This document shows positions 45,655 through 55,621 of a DNA stretch of 64,000 nt, piece by piece. The DNA comes from Gigaspora rosea (lineage: Eukaryota > Glomeromycota > Glomeromycetes > Diversisporales > Gigasporaceae). How positions within the stretch are numbered: the first letter of the stretch is position 1; each line of letters begins with the position of its first letter. The DNA is taken from positions 131,575 through 195,574 of the forward strand of contig QKWP01000441.1 of assembly GCA_003550325.1 (NCBI GenBank). Direction: 5' to 3'. Below the pieces are notes generated by a model. It made no database searches. It was given only the letters and a program-made list of their open reading frames with translations, and was not told where the DNA came from. A program made the position numbers and the translations under genes.

Positions 45655-45970
45655 AAGAAAGAAAGCACGAATGCAAAAAGAAAAAAAGCACGAACGCAAA
45701 AAACAAAGAAGCACGAACACAAAAGAGCAAGAAAGCATGAATGCAAAAGAGCAAGAAAGCACGAACGCAAAAAAGCAAGGAAGCATGAACGCAAAAAAGC
45801 AAGAACACAAATGGCAAAGTAGCATGAACACGAAAAAGCAAAGAAGCATGAACGCAAAAAAGCAAGAAAGCATAATCGCAAGGAAGCAAGAAAGCACAAA
45901 CGCAAAGAGGCAAGAAGCACAAACGCGAAAAGCAAGGAAGCATAAATGCAAAAAGAAAAGCACGAACGCA
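45655..45970. repeat. 24-bp minisatellite with open frames on both strands
   Basis: About a dozen units of the GAAAGCACGAACGCAAAAAA type occur, with most unit lengths 24 or a multiple of 3. The plus frame reads a MNAKKQES-like octapeptide over and over. The minus strand gives long Phe/Leu/Cys-rich frames. The periodicity explains the open frames. I see no upstream gene structure and do not call a protein. Confidence 0.85.
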
Positions 45971-46388
45971 AAACACCAACATACCGAAATGGTCGATACC
46001 AAATGGACAAACCAACGACGAAAAATAAGAGAAAAATAAAATACCGGTAAAATATTTATATAAACAAAACAATCTAATCTAGAAAAAAAAATTTGATTGG
46101 CCGATCTAGTAGGGGTGGTAAAAAAACATAGATCCCACCCAGGGTGGCACATAGAATTTTCCTTTAAAAAAATATATAATTATATATTTTTTTAGGCGCT
46201 GAACACATTTTTAAAAAAATTTAATTAGATTATCTTAATAAAATTTTAAGTAATTTCAATTTATAAAATTGTTCCAAAATGTCCCAAAATGTCCCAACAT
46301 ATGTCCCAACTGTCCCATGTACAACACTGGGGGTAGGGGTCAGCTACTTAGTGAACCCTAATCAGGTGATTTCTGGCACTCCCCTTAA

Positions 46389-47291
46389 ACAGTCTGAAAT
46401 ATATATAAATAGATTAGGTATTAGTTTGCTTATTTTTGGTTTTTTATACAGATCTTTTTATTTATAGTATTTTTTGTTTATTTTTGAGATTTTTATGCAG
46501 ATTTTTCTATTTTAAGTAATTTTATAATAAACCTAATCTATCTATATATATTTTAGAGTTTTTCTTGAACTACTACTACTAGGAACTAAAAACTATTATA
46601 AGTTCAGAGCAAAAGAATTTGAATTAAAAATTTATTGCATATATATAATAATTATAATAACCAATTAGCAACACAGAACCAGATGAACAAAGTTTTTATA
46701 TAATTAAAATCTGTTATAAAAACAGATAGTCCTCCATTTTGCTTTAGACAATTATTTACTTTTGGGTTGCTTTAACTGCTTCTATATTTTTTTTAGTTCT
46801 TATACCAAATTTTCAAACCAGTTAGCTTGAATAGATTGATTACTCTAGTATTAGATACCATTATAAGGTCTTTTTTTAGTATCTATTTTTATAGTTAGAT
46901 TTTTTTCCTTTGGTATAACTTTGGTAGCCAAGTTGGTAACCCCTTTTTTTAAAAAATTTTGTTGTCTAATTTTTTAGATTTGGTTTTTAATATTTTGTTT
47001 TGGTAATACTATCAAAGATCTTTGCTATCTTTTCACTTAGAACTTGCTAAATATGTTACTATTTTTTTAGTTTTATGAATTTGTTTATATGACAATATTA
47101 CAATTATATCTAAAAGCTTTTATTTTAGATAATAGAACTAAGATTACAAATAGTATATCTTACTAAAAATAGGAATATTTGCAAAAAACCTTCAAAAATA
47201 AACAAAAAATACTATAAATAAAAAATATTTGTATAAAAAACTAAAAATAAGCAAACTAATATCTGATCTATTTATATATATTTTAGGGTTC
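46389..47291. repeat. Element with ~125-bp inverted repeats
   Basis: 46389-46515 (CTGAAATATATATAAATAGA, TTAGTTTGCTTATTTTTG) is inverted against 47165-47291. A third, shorter inverted copy of the end lies at 46525-46563, so the left part alone can also fold. Single ends of the same family occur at 40664-40745 and 58728-58860. The middle is non-coding. Confidence 0.65.
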
Positions 47292-49451
47292 TAGCTAAAC
47301 TTTTAATAGTTTTGTAAAATAGAGTTAAATTGAAGCTAAAGCTAAAAAAACTAAATAATACAGAGTTTTAAAAGAGGCTATTATTAACCTAGTTACTAGA
47401 ATTATATTGGAAAAAAAGATATATATTTCAGAAGTATATATTAAGAAAAGGAGAAACTATAAGATAAATAATATCTAGCTAACTACAAGCTAACTGGTTT
47501 AAAGTTTAAAAAAGATCATACAAAGACAATAAAATATAAATGCTAAAATTAAATAAATTTTGCAAGAACTAAAGTAATAGTAATAATTTAAAAATATTTT
47601 TAGCTACAAGTATAGTTAATATTATAGTACAAGTTACTATAATATAAATGAATACCTGAATAGAACAGGCACTACTTTACTAAGTTTTTTGTAAGAATAA
47701 GCCAGATTTATAACTTTGTGCATATAGAATAAAGTTTTAAGAGTATGAATTAAAAATCCAGAACTATATTTTGATGATACAAAATGTATTGGCAGGTGAA
47801 ACAAAAGACCAGAAAGATTAAATAGACAATTTTTGTAATTAGGTTATAGTATAGCAGCTAGTATAAAACCTTAAAGCAAATCACTTAAATTAGATACCAA
47901 AAGTGTATATGTGGCTAGTTGACCTTATCAATATAACAAATATCAGATACATAAGAATTTATGAATGCATAATGATTGAAAATTTTTATTTTTTATTAAG
48001 ATTAAGGTTTGGGTCTATACTAGAGTAAAAGTTAAAAAAGCTTAAGTAGTAAAATTGCTCAAAAAAAACTTTTGTTAGAGTACTAAAAGTGATTTCTTAT
48101 ACTGCTTTTTGGAAAACAAGTAATTTTTAAAAAAGCAAACCTTTGTTTTGAATTTTTCTAATTGTGTAATATTACACCAAATTATAATTATCCATTGGAT
48201 AATTTGCTGCAAATTACATGTATTTAGAAAATCTCACCTATATTCTGTATCATTTCTTATATAGTATTCATAATTCTAATTTTGAATAAAAAATTCTAGT
48301 TCTAATTCAAATACTTTAATACTAAAAAAAATAGATAGACAATTTCTGTAGTTGAATTGCAAATATAGTAATAGTATAGAATCCTTGGATTAGCCAATTA
48401 AATTAGACACAAAAGCATATATATAGCTAATTATACTTTTGTCTATATAATACTTTTAAAATTATAAATAAAAAAATAAAATATTTTATTATATTAATAT
48501 TAGCCAATTAAAATAAAGTATCTATTAGAATCTGACTAAACAAAAATTCTTATTCTCTAAAAAATTATCCATTTCTGTTTTTTTTTTTTAATTTATATTA
48601 TTGATTACTTTAGAACTTGTAATTATTAAATAATTAAATTTAGAAAATATTATATTTTATAAAAGTACAGTATTAGTTTTATAAGTTGACTAAAATCAAA
48701 TTGGCTAATATTTCTAAATTTAATTAGTATTACTATATACTGAATATTAATATTTAAATTAAATTTTATTGATTTTATGAGATTTTATTAAAATCAGCTT
48801 GGATGATTTTACTAAAATTATCCAATATTATAATATATAAATTGATAATCATTTGACTTTTTATTTGTTGATATTTTAGAATGTTATCAGGTTAAATATC
48901 GTTGCATTTTTTGGTGCTGTTTTTGCCATGATTTCATCGTTACTAGAACTGAATTTGGTCAATAGCCATTGTTCTTTGTTTTTTACTTCAGATCGTGTCT
49001 ATACATGTCTATTGATATCCCCGGGTACATGCTTCTTATTTATATAATACTAAACATTGCTTGATAACGGGTTTATTTGATCGATGATATTTACCATAAT
49101 ATTAATTTTTTATATTCATATCATAATCTAACCATAACCATATCAACTTCTACTATATAATATATTTTACAATCTTTTTTCAGCAAAACCTCAATTTTTT
49201 TTACTTCACGAGAATTTTAAGAAATTGAATCAATCAATTTGTTAGATTAACCTCAAAATCATTGACCAAATCATAAATGAGTTATAAGGCAGTTCAGCGT
49301 GACTGATAACGGATTTATCTTGCAGCTTACTATGATTTGCCTGCCCATAATTTATTACCGTATTTTTGCGAAATAACGCGCGGTATGTTTTGTACCGACC
49401 GAAAATTATATTATCGAAAAACTATCTAAAAATAATTATCGTACTGTAACT
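47292..49451. other. AT-rich stretch with SINE-core remnants
   Basis: 47815-47990 and 48337-48440 are decayed copies of the SINE core also seen at 61126-61210 (words AGACAATTT.TGTAGTT, AGTATA(A/G)AA(A/C)CCTT, AAATTAGA). 47320-47700 is free of repeats I know and has no supportable ORF. 48800-49440 is more mixed intergenic sequence. Confidence 0.45.
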
Positions 49452-49771
49452 CAGGGAGTGTGGAACAGCAGTCACGGGCATGCCACATGGCATGCCAAGG
49501 GTGGCATGCCATAGGGCATGCGTTAAAAGAAAATAGATATAGGACATGCCATATATAATCAATATATGCATACGTCTACTGTTGGGAAATTTCGTAAAGG
49601 TGGATAGTCAACGAACATAAAATATGAACAAGATGGTTGGAAAACTTCAGGATTTGGATGAGTTGATATGATGGTGTGCCATTGGCATGCCAGGGTGGCA
49701 TCCTGGCATGAAAATTTTTAAATGGCATGATCTATGGCATGCCAAATTTTTTTGCCATGCCACAATCCCTA
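49452..49771. mobile_element. hAT-like MITE rich in GGCATGCC (320 bp, perfect 8-bp TSD)
   Basis: CTGTAACT is duplicated at 49444-49451 and 49772-49779. The ends CAGGGAGTGTGG and the complement of TAGGGATTGTGG are inverted. The subterminal parts hold eight or more GGCATGCC/GGCATG words, likely transposase-binding repeats. Non-coding. Confidence 0.85.
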
Positions 49772-49942
49772 CTGTAACTCCGCCGAATAATAAATTATTG
49801 CAGACAAATTATACAGGAAGCTGCCGGATATTATTAAATTAGCATTATTGTTAGGTAATCATTGTTACCAAGACCACAGACAGACATTCAATTATTACTG
49901 TAATGTAGTCTCTAATTCTTATAAACCAAGTAAAAATGTCTG

Positions 49943-50091
49943 ATTACAGCTGATTTGAAAATTAGTGGGACACTTGAAAAATTTTCTTGTTTTTGAAACC
50001 TTTCGGTTTCGTCCTATGAATCATTGAACTTCGGCTTCAAAAATGGAAAATTTTTTCAAGTGCCCACTAATTTTCATCAGCTGTAATTACG
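49943..50091. repeat. Foldback with ATTACAGCTGAT ends
   Basis: GATTACAGCTGATTTGAAAA, ATTAGTGGG and ACTTGAAAAATTTTC at the left pair with the inverted series at 50050-50091, with very few mismatches. The centre has ACCTTTCGGTTTCG and CTTCGGCTTC. No gene adjoins it. Confidence 0.75.
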
Positions 50092-50990
50092 TGCAAGAAT
50101 ATTATTGGTTAAAAAAAGATGGAGCTTCTACTTATAATATATATATATGATATGAACCAGTAAATATAAAATCAATTTGATCTAATTATGATAAAGCTTA
50201 TACAATATAATGTAAAAATACCTCCATCTCAAACAAATACAACCACAGTCTGTTCAGATTAATGACTCAATAAAGCATGTAAACCTTTAATCCAGCTTCT
50301 CTAAGTATACTGACATTAGATTTATTCGATTTGTACTTATGGGTGCTAACTATCTGAAATTAAGGAAATAGATGTACAAACTAGAGGTTGGATCCCGGTA
50401 GACACAATTCGGCAGTTGTGTCAACCGGGAAGAAGTAGGAGGGTCAACTGACGGGTAGGCCTCCGCAAGAGCCGGTCTGCGGGATGTCCAATCTGTAGGT
50501 GTCATTATAATTTAATATCTATAAGAGGATGGACCCGGCATAAATTTAAACACCGGTCACACCTATTTCCGGTCATAATAATGTCAATTAGAAAAAAAAG
50601 TCCCTTTATAGAAAATAACCATGGCAAATTGTATGTTAACTCTACAATGCCGATTAGTCTAAATTTGATTTTGACATAATATCAATGGAAATCAAGCCTT
50701 AACTTTCACAGCACATATCTAATTTACATAATTAATGTCACGGCTGATGCTGATTTTGGATGATGTTGATGTTCACGTGATGATAGACAGAAATTGGCCA
50801 ATAGTAAATCACGATTTAGTGTATCAAACAAAAAATTTGAAAAAATTCGCATGAAAATACCCATTATGCACTAATAAAAAGTTTTCCTTGAGATTTTACT
50901 ATATAAAATTGCTAACTTCTAGCCCTAATATAAATGCTAACTAACATAAATAATTCTACAACAGCTAATAATCCTGCAGTAATTAAACTA
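50092..50990. other. Intergenic stretch with one GC-rich hairpin
   Basis: 50393-50430 forms a stable stem (CCCGGTAGACACAA against TTGTGTCAACCGGG). The block 50380-50500 is GC-rich with weakly inverted ends (TAGAGGTTGGATCCC and the complement of CAGATTGGACATCCC), so it may be another small hAT-like MITE, though I found no target duplication. The rest is featureless. Confidence 0.45.
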
Positions 50991-50993
50991 ATA

Positions 50994-51433
50994 CAGTCGC
51001 ACCTCCTAAGTGCATCCCGTCGGGACCATAGTGAAAAAAAATTAAAATTTTGCACTTAGAGGGTGTTTGCATTTATAGAGAGTAGAATATATAGGGCTTT
51101 TATAAGTTGGTACCAAATTGAACCGTGCATTTAGAGAGATTTTACATAGTACTTGTACTTAGGAGGTGTGCACTTAGGGTGTCCCGGTAAATGCATCCGG
51201 TAAATTGCAAATTATGCGAATTATGCGAATTTTGAGTTATTAGCCAATAAAATTTCAAAAAGAACAACAAGTCAGGTGATTACAGTCACCAGTTTATTCA
51301 TTTAACCAATCAATTATTGTTTACATGCTGCATGAAAGTGAGGGATTTCATATAGTAAAATCGCATATTATGCGCATATTATGCCGGATCATAATCCTGG
51401 ACACCCTAAGTGTGCACTTAGGAGGTGTGACTG
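50994..51433. mobile_element. Tc1/pogo-like MITE (TA target) carrying a second MITE
   Basis: The inverted ends CAGTCGCACCTCCTAAGTGC and the complement of CAGTCACACCTCCTAAGTGC differ at one position. They are flanked by TA at 50992-50993 and 51434-51435. The interior includes 51177-51406, inserted near its right end. Confidence 0.85.
51177..51406. mobile_element. TA-flanked MITE nested in the previous one (230 bp)
   Basis: GGGTGTCCCGG and the complement of GGGTGTCCAGG are inverted ends, flanked by TA at 51175-51176 and 51407-51408. Inside, ATTATGCG words recur near both ends (AAATTATGCGAATTATGCG and CATATTATGCGCATATTATG). Confidence 0.8.
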
Positions 51434-53730
51434 TATGTCACGTGAACGTCAACAGCCTTTTGGTTATTAAATTATGAAACTTCTAAATTCATCGAGATAT
51501 GAGCTATGAAAGTAAAGGCATTAATTTGTTTTAAAAAATGTTAATCTGTTAGATTTCTATTGACAGCAGCCCATAAGTAAAGACTATAACAATAACAACG
51601 CACGGTCATCTATAATAACCCGAGTAACCTGGGTTAGTACCTTAAAAAATTTCGCCTCAAAAATTTTACAGTTAAATTGGTTATAAAGAACTCAGCTAAT
51701 GCCAAAATTCGCAGATGGCAGTTCATAGGATGAACGATTTTTATTTGGTTCGTTAATAGATGTCATACAAGTCACCCAGGTGGCTCTTATACGGTACAAT
51801 ATTTAGGCCAGCACCTCTTTACTCTCTTGGAGTTTTGGCTGTTGATTAGGGTTTATCGAGTGAAATTTTCTATTTTGATCAATCTGTCTGATCTTGTTAG
51901 TATCCGAATATTCATTCGTTCAATCCGAATATTCGCCAGAAAAGTTCAAATAAATATTCGAATAATCATTGGATATTCATTGAATATTAATGATCACGAA
52001 ATAGACTTGTTGATTCAGAACAATAATTAATTGAGGTAGTATTATGAAGTCGAATTGATTGCCGATTTGATAGCAAGCTAACAAACGATTTTTATACTTG
52101 TAAGCCACATAATCTCGTTTATCTACTTTGGATTTATACAAGATCGGGTGACATATTGACACCTGATCTTGCATTTTAATCGGTCGATTAGATAGATATT
52201 CACTGATGGGTAACTCGTGGGTTGAATTTTTTGGTTGGCCTAACCTCTAGTAAGAAAGGATGAAACAAGAAGCGCTTCGCATTTCATCCCTTTTCTATCT
52301 GCTAAGCATGTAAAAATAACTTTTGATATATAGAGTTCTTGGCATAAGAAGACTAATTAAATTCTCAATACAAAAAAATGCCAAATCTATGATGTAAGAA
52401 ATTTATTCAACATAAGAGCATTTTGTAAAAATTTTTCAATGAACCAATTTTACTGATGTGTTGTGTCAAGTATAACAGATATTATATATACAGTATAATA
52501 AATATAAATATTCGGTTATTTATTTATTTTTGATCCGGATATTTTGAAAGCTAAAATCCATAAAAGGAGCATAACAGATTGCATGAAATAGTTACATACA
52601 TAAAAGAAGAGACAATTACGAAACAATATTTAACCAAGATGTAAACAATTTTATAATAGTATTTTCTTTTAAGCGTTTTTGGAATAATAACATGCGAAAA
52701 TAGCCCAAATATTATATTGTCTATTATCGCAATAAAATTACGCATTTACTGACATAATGATGCACCCGATGTTTGGGGAAGTAAAAGGAGTGAAAAGGCG
52801 CGGATGTGTAAATTCAAATAAAATTTCTTGGGGATTCTTTTCAAAGATTGTCCGCTGAGATTGTTTGTAAAAATAATCCAATGCAAGTATAAATTTGATA
52901 ATTGATAATATTGTTCCTTTTCATTTGCATGGCTAATCGATCGCATATTCGTTTTATTAGAAAAATTTTCTTCTTTCACCACGCGTCTAACTTTATCAAA
53001 AATTACCCTCGTGTTGCGTGCTTACTGATTTTCTATTTTTTTGTACAATGATAGAATTTCCTGATTGGCTAATCAAATTCTATATATAAATTTGGTCAAG
53101 ATTTACTTTAGCCTGATACCGATACTTACCAAACACGTAGCACTTTATTATGTAAATACACGATTTCACTGCATTCTTTCAAGTTATTCCTTAAATGTAT
53201 TGATTTAATAACTAAGATATTCTAAATATCTGCAACCTTTTATCAAAATATTCTCAAGCACCGAATCTCCCCACAGAATCTCCCCACATAGCAATTTTTT
53301 CATGCTAACATAAGCAACTATTTTTTGAAGAAAATCTGAGTTCGAAATGCAAATCGAAACCGATCGCTGATAGCGGGTTGGGCGTAGGCTAGTCATAAGG
53401 TGATCTCTAAACGAGGTGTTTTGTTTTTGGTAACCTACTTGTTTATCTAAACTATAAGATGGATTGAATTACTGCGAGTTTTTTTGCCAATGAATAGTTA
53501 CCGAATTAATCAAGACACTTTTATACTCACGTGATACGACTCATTCCGAATCAAATATAGGGAATACACCCACAATCAAGTCTCAATTTTCGGAATAAGT
53601 GTTGTATTCTTTATACAGTATCGGCAGCAAAAACATCCAATATATATATTTATAAAGTATTGTACTATACTCAAAAATTAATTAAATTAAGAATTCTTCT
53701 AACGAATTTGTTATATTTTAATTCTTTGAT
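51434..53730. other. Quieter intergenic region
   Basis: The sequence is mixed composition with short open stretches only (51827-52030; minus 52746-52982 and 53205-53396), none with a recognisable domain. GAATCTCCCCACA is doubled at 53263-53288. I see no RNA gene. Confidence 0.4.
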
Positions 53731-53958
53731 AATTTATTTATTTATTTTTTTTTTTTTTTAATATTAAGATGACCTTATGGTCAGTGACTTTATTGGCTAT
53801 GTATTTGTTAATCTTACAGAAGGCTGCTATTCGTCTTTGGCCTGTACTTTTGAAGAGTAAGCTAGCCACACATGCAACTTTTGGTTGCCTATTAAAGTAG
53901 TCCGCCCACAGGTTATACACTAGATATCATACTTGTAATCTAACTAGAAGGTTACCTA
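53731..53958 (-). mobile_element. 5'-truncated SINE, chimeric core and tail
   Basis: On the minus strand, the core (TGATATCTAGTGTATAACC, GGCGGACTACTTTAATAGG, GCATGTGTGGCTAGC) resembles the 61150-61210 core of SINE type B. The 3' end GGTCATCTTAATATT followed by poly(A) resembles the tail of type A. CTTTGATAATTT / CTTTGATTTTTT flank it as a possible, imperfect target duplication. Confidence 0.6.
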
Positions 53959-54550
53959 CTTTGATTTTTTAAAAAAAAAACTTAAAAAAACTTCAGTGTG
54001 TTTTTTTTTTTAAAAAAAAAAGTTTTTTTTCATTATGAAAATGCCCTTGAAGCCTCTTTCTCACTAAATACTCATGCTTTAAATTCATAAAATCATACAC
54101 TATATACTAATTCTCTTCTCAAATATATACAGAGCATGTGAAAATTTTCTCACGCTTTCTTTCTTATAAGGAATTCAAATGCATTGTCTTTGCTTAAATA
54201 AATGATAATCCAGGTCTAGTTCTTAATCATGTAATATAACCCACCAACCAAATTTTGAATATGCTTAAAGTTAATATTGATTTGTAAATAAAAGTCATGT
54301 TTTTTTGTTCTATTTACCTTGAAGCATATATGAATTGGATATTTTTAAACCAGTATAAGTTATAAGTAAATAATTTTTTTTAAAAAAAGTCCATTAAGTT
54401 GTAATAAATTGATTTAGCTACAATTTGACAGCTTTTTTTTGTTATATAATTTTTAGTGTTGGCAAATAGAGCAATAGAACAAAAGCTTGATTTTTTGTCT
54501 TTATATAAAAACAAATTTTTTATTAATAATTTGCAATTATTTAAATATAT
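53959..54550. other. AT-rich stretch
   Basis: Homopolymer-rich sequence. I see no supported feature, apart from a weak GTTGGCAAATAGAGCAATAG word near 54460 shared with 6515-6755. Confidence 0.35.
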
Positions 54551-54799
54551 GGGCGGTCAAAAGTAGAAACCAAGGAAATTGTTTCTAAGTAAATTTTTTC
54601 TAGACTTTAAATTAAAATATCTCAACAACTATTAAACCAAACTTGATAAAAATTTTTTTATTTTAATTTTATATAGTTATAGAATTAAAATAAAAAAAAT
54701 TTTATTAGATTTGGTTTAATAGTTGTCAAGAAATTTTAATTTAAAGTTTTAAAAAAACTTACTAAAAACAATTTCCTTGGTTTCTACTTTTGACCGCCC
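54551..54799. mobile_element. Foldback MITE with GGGCGGTCAAAAGTAG ends (249 bp)
   Basis: The arms pair almost throughout: GGGCGGTCAAAAGTAGAAAC is exactly inverted at the right end, and CAAGGAAATTGTTT follows in both. ATAT flanks both sides (54547-54550, 54800-54803), the same flank as the DDE transposon 600 bp downstream. Confidence 0.8.
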
Positions 54800-55386
54800 A
54801 TATATTGTTAAACTATTAGTAAAGTAATAAATTTAAAATATTTTTATATTTAATTAGTAAAATTTAATACTAAAAATTTACAATAGAAAAATAAAAAAAG
54901 TGAATAGAATTAGAATCTAATAGAACAAACATAGTAAACATAATGATTCTGATAATTTTATATTATGAGCTATATATTAATATTTAAAAATTAGTAAATT
55001 TATTTTAGTCTTTAGAAGTTGCATACTATATAATAATATTTGAAAATAAGAATTATATTTTTGTATAATTTGTATTTTATTATAAAACAAAAAGTTTATA
55101 TTGTTATAATAGTCAAAAAATATGTCCAATAGAATGCAATTGCTTATAGATCAAATAAGTTTTTTGTTATAAAATCGTGTGATTTGATTGGTCGGAATCA
55201 GGGGTGCAACATGTCGTAGGTGTGACAAATTTCTATTCCTATATAATAAAGTTTATAGCAAATAGTAATTTTGCTTCAAATTCTTATATAAAAATAGTGC
55301 CAATTTTATTCAAACTAGTAATTAAAAACTTTAAAAATATTACTTTTTTTAATTTTATTATAGAGTATTTTTATAGTAATCCTTCT
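54800..55386. other. AT-rich stretch
   Basis: A short open stretch at 55204-55404 runs into the next transposon end and has no domain. GATTGGTCGGAATCAGGGTG-like sequence near 55180 recurs near 62000, so a dispersed repeat is present. Confidence 0.35.
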
Positions 55387-55510
55387 ATATGGGTGATGGA
55401 CTAGGAAAACCCGCCTTTGAAGGGGGGTTTCCATTTTGAGAAAATGGCGATTATAGTTTGTGTTACCTAAATTTCTGTTGATTTTTTCCCCTGAATTTTT
55501 GATTTATTTT

Positions 55511-55602
55511 TAGACATCCAATCATTTGATATCACGTGTTTATTTGTTAACTTCTAGACATCCAATCATTTAATAAATAATTTGATCACGTGTTTATTCG
55601 TT
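55511..55602 (+). promoter_or_regulatory. Direct repeats with CACGTG upstream of the transposase
   Basis: TAGACATCCAATCATTT ... CACGTGTTTATT(T/C)GTTA occurs twice (55511-55549 and 55555-55602), 20 bases before the start codon. Each copy holds a palindromic CACGTG (55533-55538, 55587-55592), the core of an E-box. This could be a host-factor or self-regulatory binding site; the role is inference. Confidence 0.55.
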
Positions 55603-55621
55603 ATACTACTATACTATCGCT

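Larger units (their letters stand above)
44551..46165. mobile_element. Innermost element with CTATGTGCCACCC ends
   Basis: CTATGTGCCACCCCGGGTGG (44562-44581) is inverted against the right end at 46135-46154 with one C/T difference. Outward similarity (AAAGGA...T) suggests the ends reach about 44551 and 46165. TTTGCCACCCC and the complement of TTACCACCCC form a second, inner inverted pair, followed by CCAATCAAAT on both sides. Nearly all of the interior is tandem repeats. I cannot assign a superfamily. Confidence 0.7.
44431..46329. mobile_element. Non-autonomous hAT element (1.9 kb, perfect 8-bp TSD)
   Basis: GGGGTAGG is duplicated at 44423-44430 and 46330-46337. The ends CAGTGTTGTACAT are inverted and identical over 13 bp; then TGTCCCA words recur near both ends (AACATCCCAACGTCC, and GTCCCAACATATGTCCC). 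No transposase is present. It carries a further element and minisatellites. Confidence 0.88.
41149..46384. mobile_element. TTAA-flanked DNA element, outermost layer of a three-element nest
   Basis: TTAA lies at 41145-41148 and 46385-46388. The inverted ends read GGGAGCGCCATTTATCACCT and the complement of GGGGAGTGCCAGAAATCACC, continuing TGATT. A TTAA target and G-rich ends suggest piggyBac-type mobilisation (inference). No transposase is visible. Its apparent 5.2-kb length comes mostly from later insertions: a family C retroposon, foldbacks and a hAT element. Confidence 0.7.

Noticed and set aside
45608..46152. Phe/Leu/Cys-rich minus-strand frames resembling a membrane protein
   Set aside because: They arise from the 24-bp minisatellite whose period is a multiple of 3; several overlapping frames are open at once, as expected of a repeat and not of a gene.
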